This document shows, one piece after another, positions 62,210 to 64,000 of a stretch of DNA of 64,000 nucleotides. The position numbers and the translations under genes were made by a program. The DNA lies in contig CP108521.1 in assembly GCA_035999765.1 (NCBI GenBank), positions 10,974,001-11,038,000 of the forward strand. Direction: 5' to 3'. A model generated the notes under the pieces. It ran no database searches and was not told where the DNA came from. It worked only from the letters and a program-made list of their open reading frames with translations. The number at the start of each line of letters is the position of its first letter. Positions within the stretch are counted from its first letter, which is position 1. This stretch comes from Streptomyces sp. NBC_01231 (GTDB lineage Bacteria; Actinomycetota; Actinomycetes; Streptomycetales; Streptomycetaceae).

Positions 62210-64000
62210 ATGCGATATGCGTTGCGACGGTCCCTGCGCCCGCTCGCCGTCCACATAGACAGCGAGCCTGATCCGCTTGAGGACCGTCTCGAAGCCCACG
62301 ATGCGGTGGGTTTGGACGAACTTCGGGGCGTGCCGGTCGTTGTGATGCTGGGGGAGCGCGGCGCAGGCAAGTCCGTGGCCCTGGAACAGGAATATGCCCT
62401 GCTGGGTGAGGAGGGCATACAGGCCGCACCGTTGCTGCACTTGGGCCGGGAGGTCTTCGACTCGCCGTCCGCGCGCACCGCCGTCGACGAGCGCCTGCGT
62501 CCGTGGCACGGGCAGATGCGGCATGTGCTGCTGGATGGGCTGGACGAGGGCATGAGTGACATCCCCGGTCTCGACAAAGTCCTCCTGCACCGGCTGCGGG
62601 ACATGGAGCCGTCGCAGCGTGAGGGGTTGCGGCTTCGAATCGCCTGCCGTACCAGCCGCTGGTCCGAGATGCTGGAGGTCGGACTGCGGGAGCTGTGGCC
62701 GCAGCCCGGCCAGGTGGTGTTGATGACGCTCGCTCCGCTCAGTCGGAACGACATGCACCGTGCGGCGGAGCAACGGGGCTTGGACGCGTCCGCCTTCGTC
62801 GAGCAGATCACCGGCCGCGGCCTGCAGGCCCTGGCCCAGCAGCCGGTCACCCTCCATCCGCTGCTGGAGGCCCAGGCACGAGGGGAAAAGCTCCCCGAGA
62901 CAGTGGCCGAAGCCTACGACCAGGCGTGCCGCACGTTGTGCACCGAGACCTGGTCCCTGGACTTTGCCCGGCGTCAGACACGGCCAGCGGTGGATCACTT
63001 GCTGGAGGTGGCCCGCTGGGCCGCCGCAGCCCTCCAGTTCAGCCGTAGCCCTGCCCTGACGGACGGTGAGCCGACAGCGGGGGAGGAACTGCATCTCGAC
63101 AGCCTGTCCGGCCCAGGCGTTCCCGGCCTTGTCCCCGAACCGGCGTGCCAGCGCCACGAACTGCTGCACTTGACCGAGTCCGCTTTGCTGACGCCCGTGG
63201 GCCGACGCCGCTGGGTCTTCGCCCACCGCAGCTACCAGGAACACCTGGCGGCACAGTACCTCCACGCCCGGATCACCCCCGCCGTACGGGCCCAGTTGCT
63301 GTGGACGGGCAGCGGCCCCGCACGCCATGTACGGCCGGAGCACCAGGAGATCGCCGCCCGCCTCGCGGTCATCGACACGGATCTCTTCGAAGACCTGCTT
63401 GCCCATGAGCCTGTGGTGCTGCTGCTCGCCGATCTTCCTGTCCTGCCGGACGCACAGCGTCAGCGGGTCACCCAGACCCTTCTCGACGAGGTCGTCCGCG
63501 ACGGCTTCGAGCGCCTCGACTACGCGCTGCTGCAGAAGCTCGATAATCCCGCTCTCGCCGTACAACTCAGGCCCTTCCTCGCACCGGGGACACCCCCTGA
63601 GCAGATGTACCTGGCTTTGTGGATCGCCACGCAGTGCCACCCAGCGGGTTTGACACCCGATCTGCTCTCGGTCGCGCAGGACACCGCATTGCCCGTGCGG
63701 CTCAGGTCCTTCGCCCTGCGCGCGCTGGGCGAGGAGTACCCGAAGGACGACGAGACGGTCGCACGGCTGCGCCTGCTGGCCGCCGACGCGAAACCAGACA
63801 TCGTCGAGGCAGCGTTGCAGCAGCTATGGCCGCACCATCTGACGATCACCGAGTACGCCGACCTGCTGCCCCTCCGGCAGACGCTGACCTACAAGCTGCG
63901 GTTCACGTACGTCGAAATACTCACCGACAACAATCTCAAAGACGCCCTGACCTGGTCGGTCACGACCCTCAGTGAACGCCGCCCCAAAGCACTGATCGCT
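62210..64000 (+). CDS. NACHT-type STAND NTPase, 3' end beyond the window
   Basis: An open frame of 597 codons from an ATG with GGGGAG upstream, still open at 64000. The P-loop is VVVMLGERGAGKSVALEQEY (about residue 50), Walker B is RHVLLDGLDEGMSDIPG (about 105), and RLRIACRTSRWSEML is the sensor strand. WVFAHRSYQEHLAAQYLHA is the hallmark winged-helix/NACHT-associated motif (about 345). Helical repeats follow (LRSFALRALGEEYPKDDETV), typical of a sensor region. There is no N-terminal effector domain, so an effector may be C-terminal or in a neighbouring gene. The setting suggests an antiphage STAND protein. Confidence 0.85.
   Translation, partial: MRYALRRSLRPLAVHIDSEPDPLEDRLEAHDAVGLDELRGVPVVVMLGERGAGKSVALEQEYALLGEEGIQAAPLLHLGREVFDSPSARTAVDERLRPWHGQMRHVLLDGLDEGMSDIPGLDKVLLHRLRDMEPSQREGLRLRIACRTSRWSEMLEVGLRELWPQPGQVVLMTLAPLSRNDMHRAAEQRGLDASAFVEQITGRGLQALAQQPVTLHPLLEAQARGEKLPETVAEAYDQACRTLCTETWSLDFARRQTRPAVDHLLEVARWAAAALQFSRSPALTDGEPTAGEELHLDSLSGPGVPGLVPEPACQRHELLHLTESALLTPVGRRRWVFAHRSYQEHLAAQYLHARITPAVRAQLLWTGSGPARHVRPEHQEIAARLAVIDTDLFEDLLAHEPVVLLLADLPVLPDAQRQRVTQTLLDEVVRDGFERLDYALLQKLDNPALAVQLRPFLAPGTPPEQMYLALWIATQCHPAGLTPDLLSVAQDTALPVRLRSFALRALGEEYPKDDETVARLRLLAADAKPDIVEAALQQLWPHHLTITEYADLLPLRQTLTYKLRFTYVEILTDNNLKDALTWSVTTLSERRPKALIA

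Noticed and set aside
62024..63640. 538-residue minus-strand frame
   Set aside because: Antisense to the NACHT gene, whose P-loop, Walker B and HRSYQEHLAAQYL motifs are unmistakable on the plus strand.
1..64000. tRNA or tmRNA genes as attachment sites
   Set aside because: GGTTCGA-like strings were scanned by eye (e.g. near 22 and 49700) but none sits in a plausible cloverleaf.

Overview
The window looks like an accessory, recombination-scarred stretch of a Streptomyces (or close actinomycete) genome. It is uniformly GC-rich, most codons end in G or C, and GTG starts and 4-nt GTGA/ATGA overlaps are common. Its gene families are typical of Streptomyces accessory DNA: Ku with a lysine tail, replication-relaxation protein, DUF4232 lipoprotein, SCP2 protein and secreted HNH nuclease. 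Many genes are truncated or frameshifted, and a 2.2 kb segment is present twice, which fits an unstable chromosomal arm or an integrated plasmid region. No rRNA or tRNA gene was recognised.

Layout. 1-3.9 kb: a half MFS transporter, gene debris, then copy A of a duplicated segment (Ku, a frameshifted DUF6207-like gene, a zinc-ribbon protein, a DUF6233-like protein). 4-15.5 kb: small membrane protein, pentapeptide-repeat membrane protein, replication-relaxation protein, CoiA-like protein, HTH/coiled-coil/membrane regulator, patatin phospholipase. 16.5-31.1 kb, the most interesting region: a leftward tniB-tniQ pair preceded by a possible tniA remnant; a decayed type I-E CRISPR array; then a rightward operon cas3-cas8e-cas11-cas7-cas5-cas6e running directly into a DDE transposase (tniA-like) and a second AAA+ ATPase (tniB-like). 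cas1 and cas2 are absent. This is a candidate type I-E CRISPR-associated transposon or a hybrid defence/mobility locus. Unlike the described CRISPR-guided transposons it keeps a complete-looking Cas3.

31.1-38 kb: a complete ISL3-family element with a passenger gene, an AraC-type regulator broken by an in-frame stop, and copy B of the Ku segment. Copy B is interrupted by a 646-bp element with terminal inverted repeats around a BP74-like gene and no transposase. 38.5-46.7 kb: SCP2 protein, secreted HNH nuclease, alpha/beta hydrolase, DUF4232 lipoprotein and a second pentapeptide protein, interspersed with pseudogenes.

46.7-64 kb: a defence-island-like region with a decayed helicase, a DUF4297-NACHT (Avs-like) gene with a frameshift, a hydrolase plus caspase-NTPase-WD40 pair, a GmrSD-like nuclease carrying a C-terminal RAMA domain, a PD-(D/E)XK nuclease broken by an exact 17-bp tandem duplication, and a NACHT NTPase running off the window. 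Functional readings come from motifs read by eye; no database search was possible.
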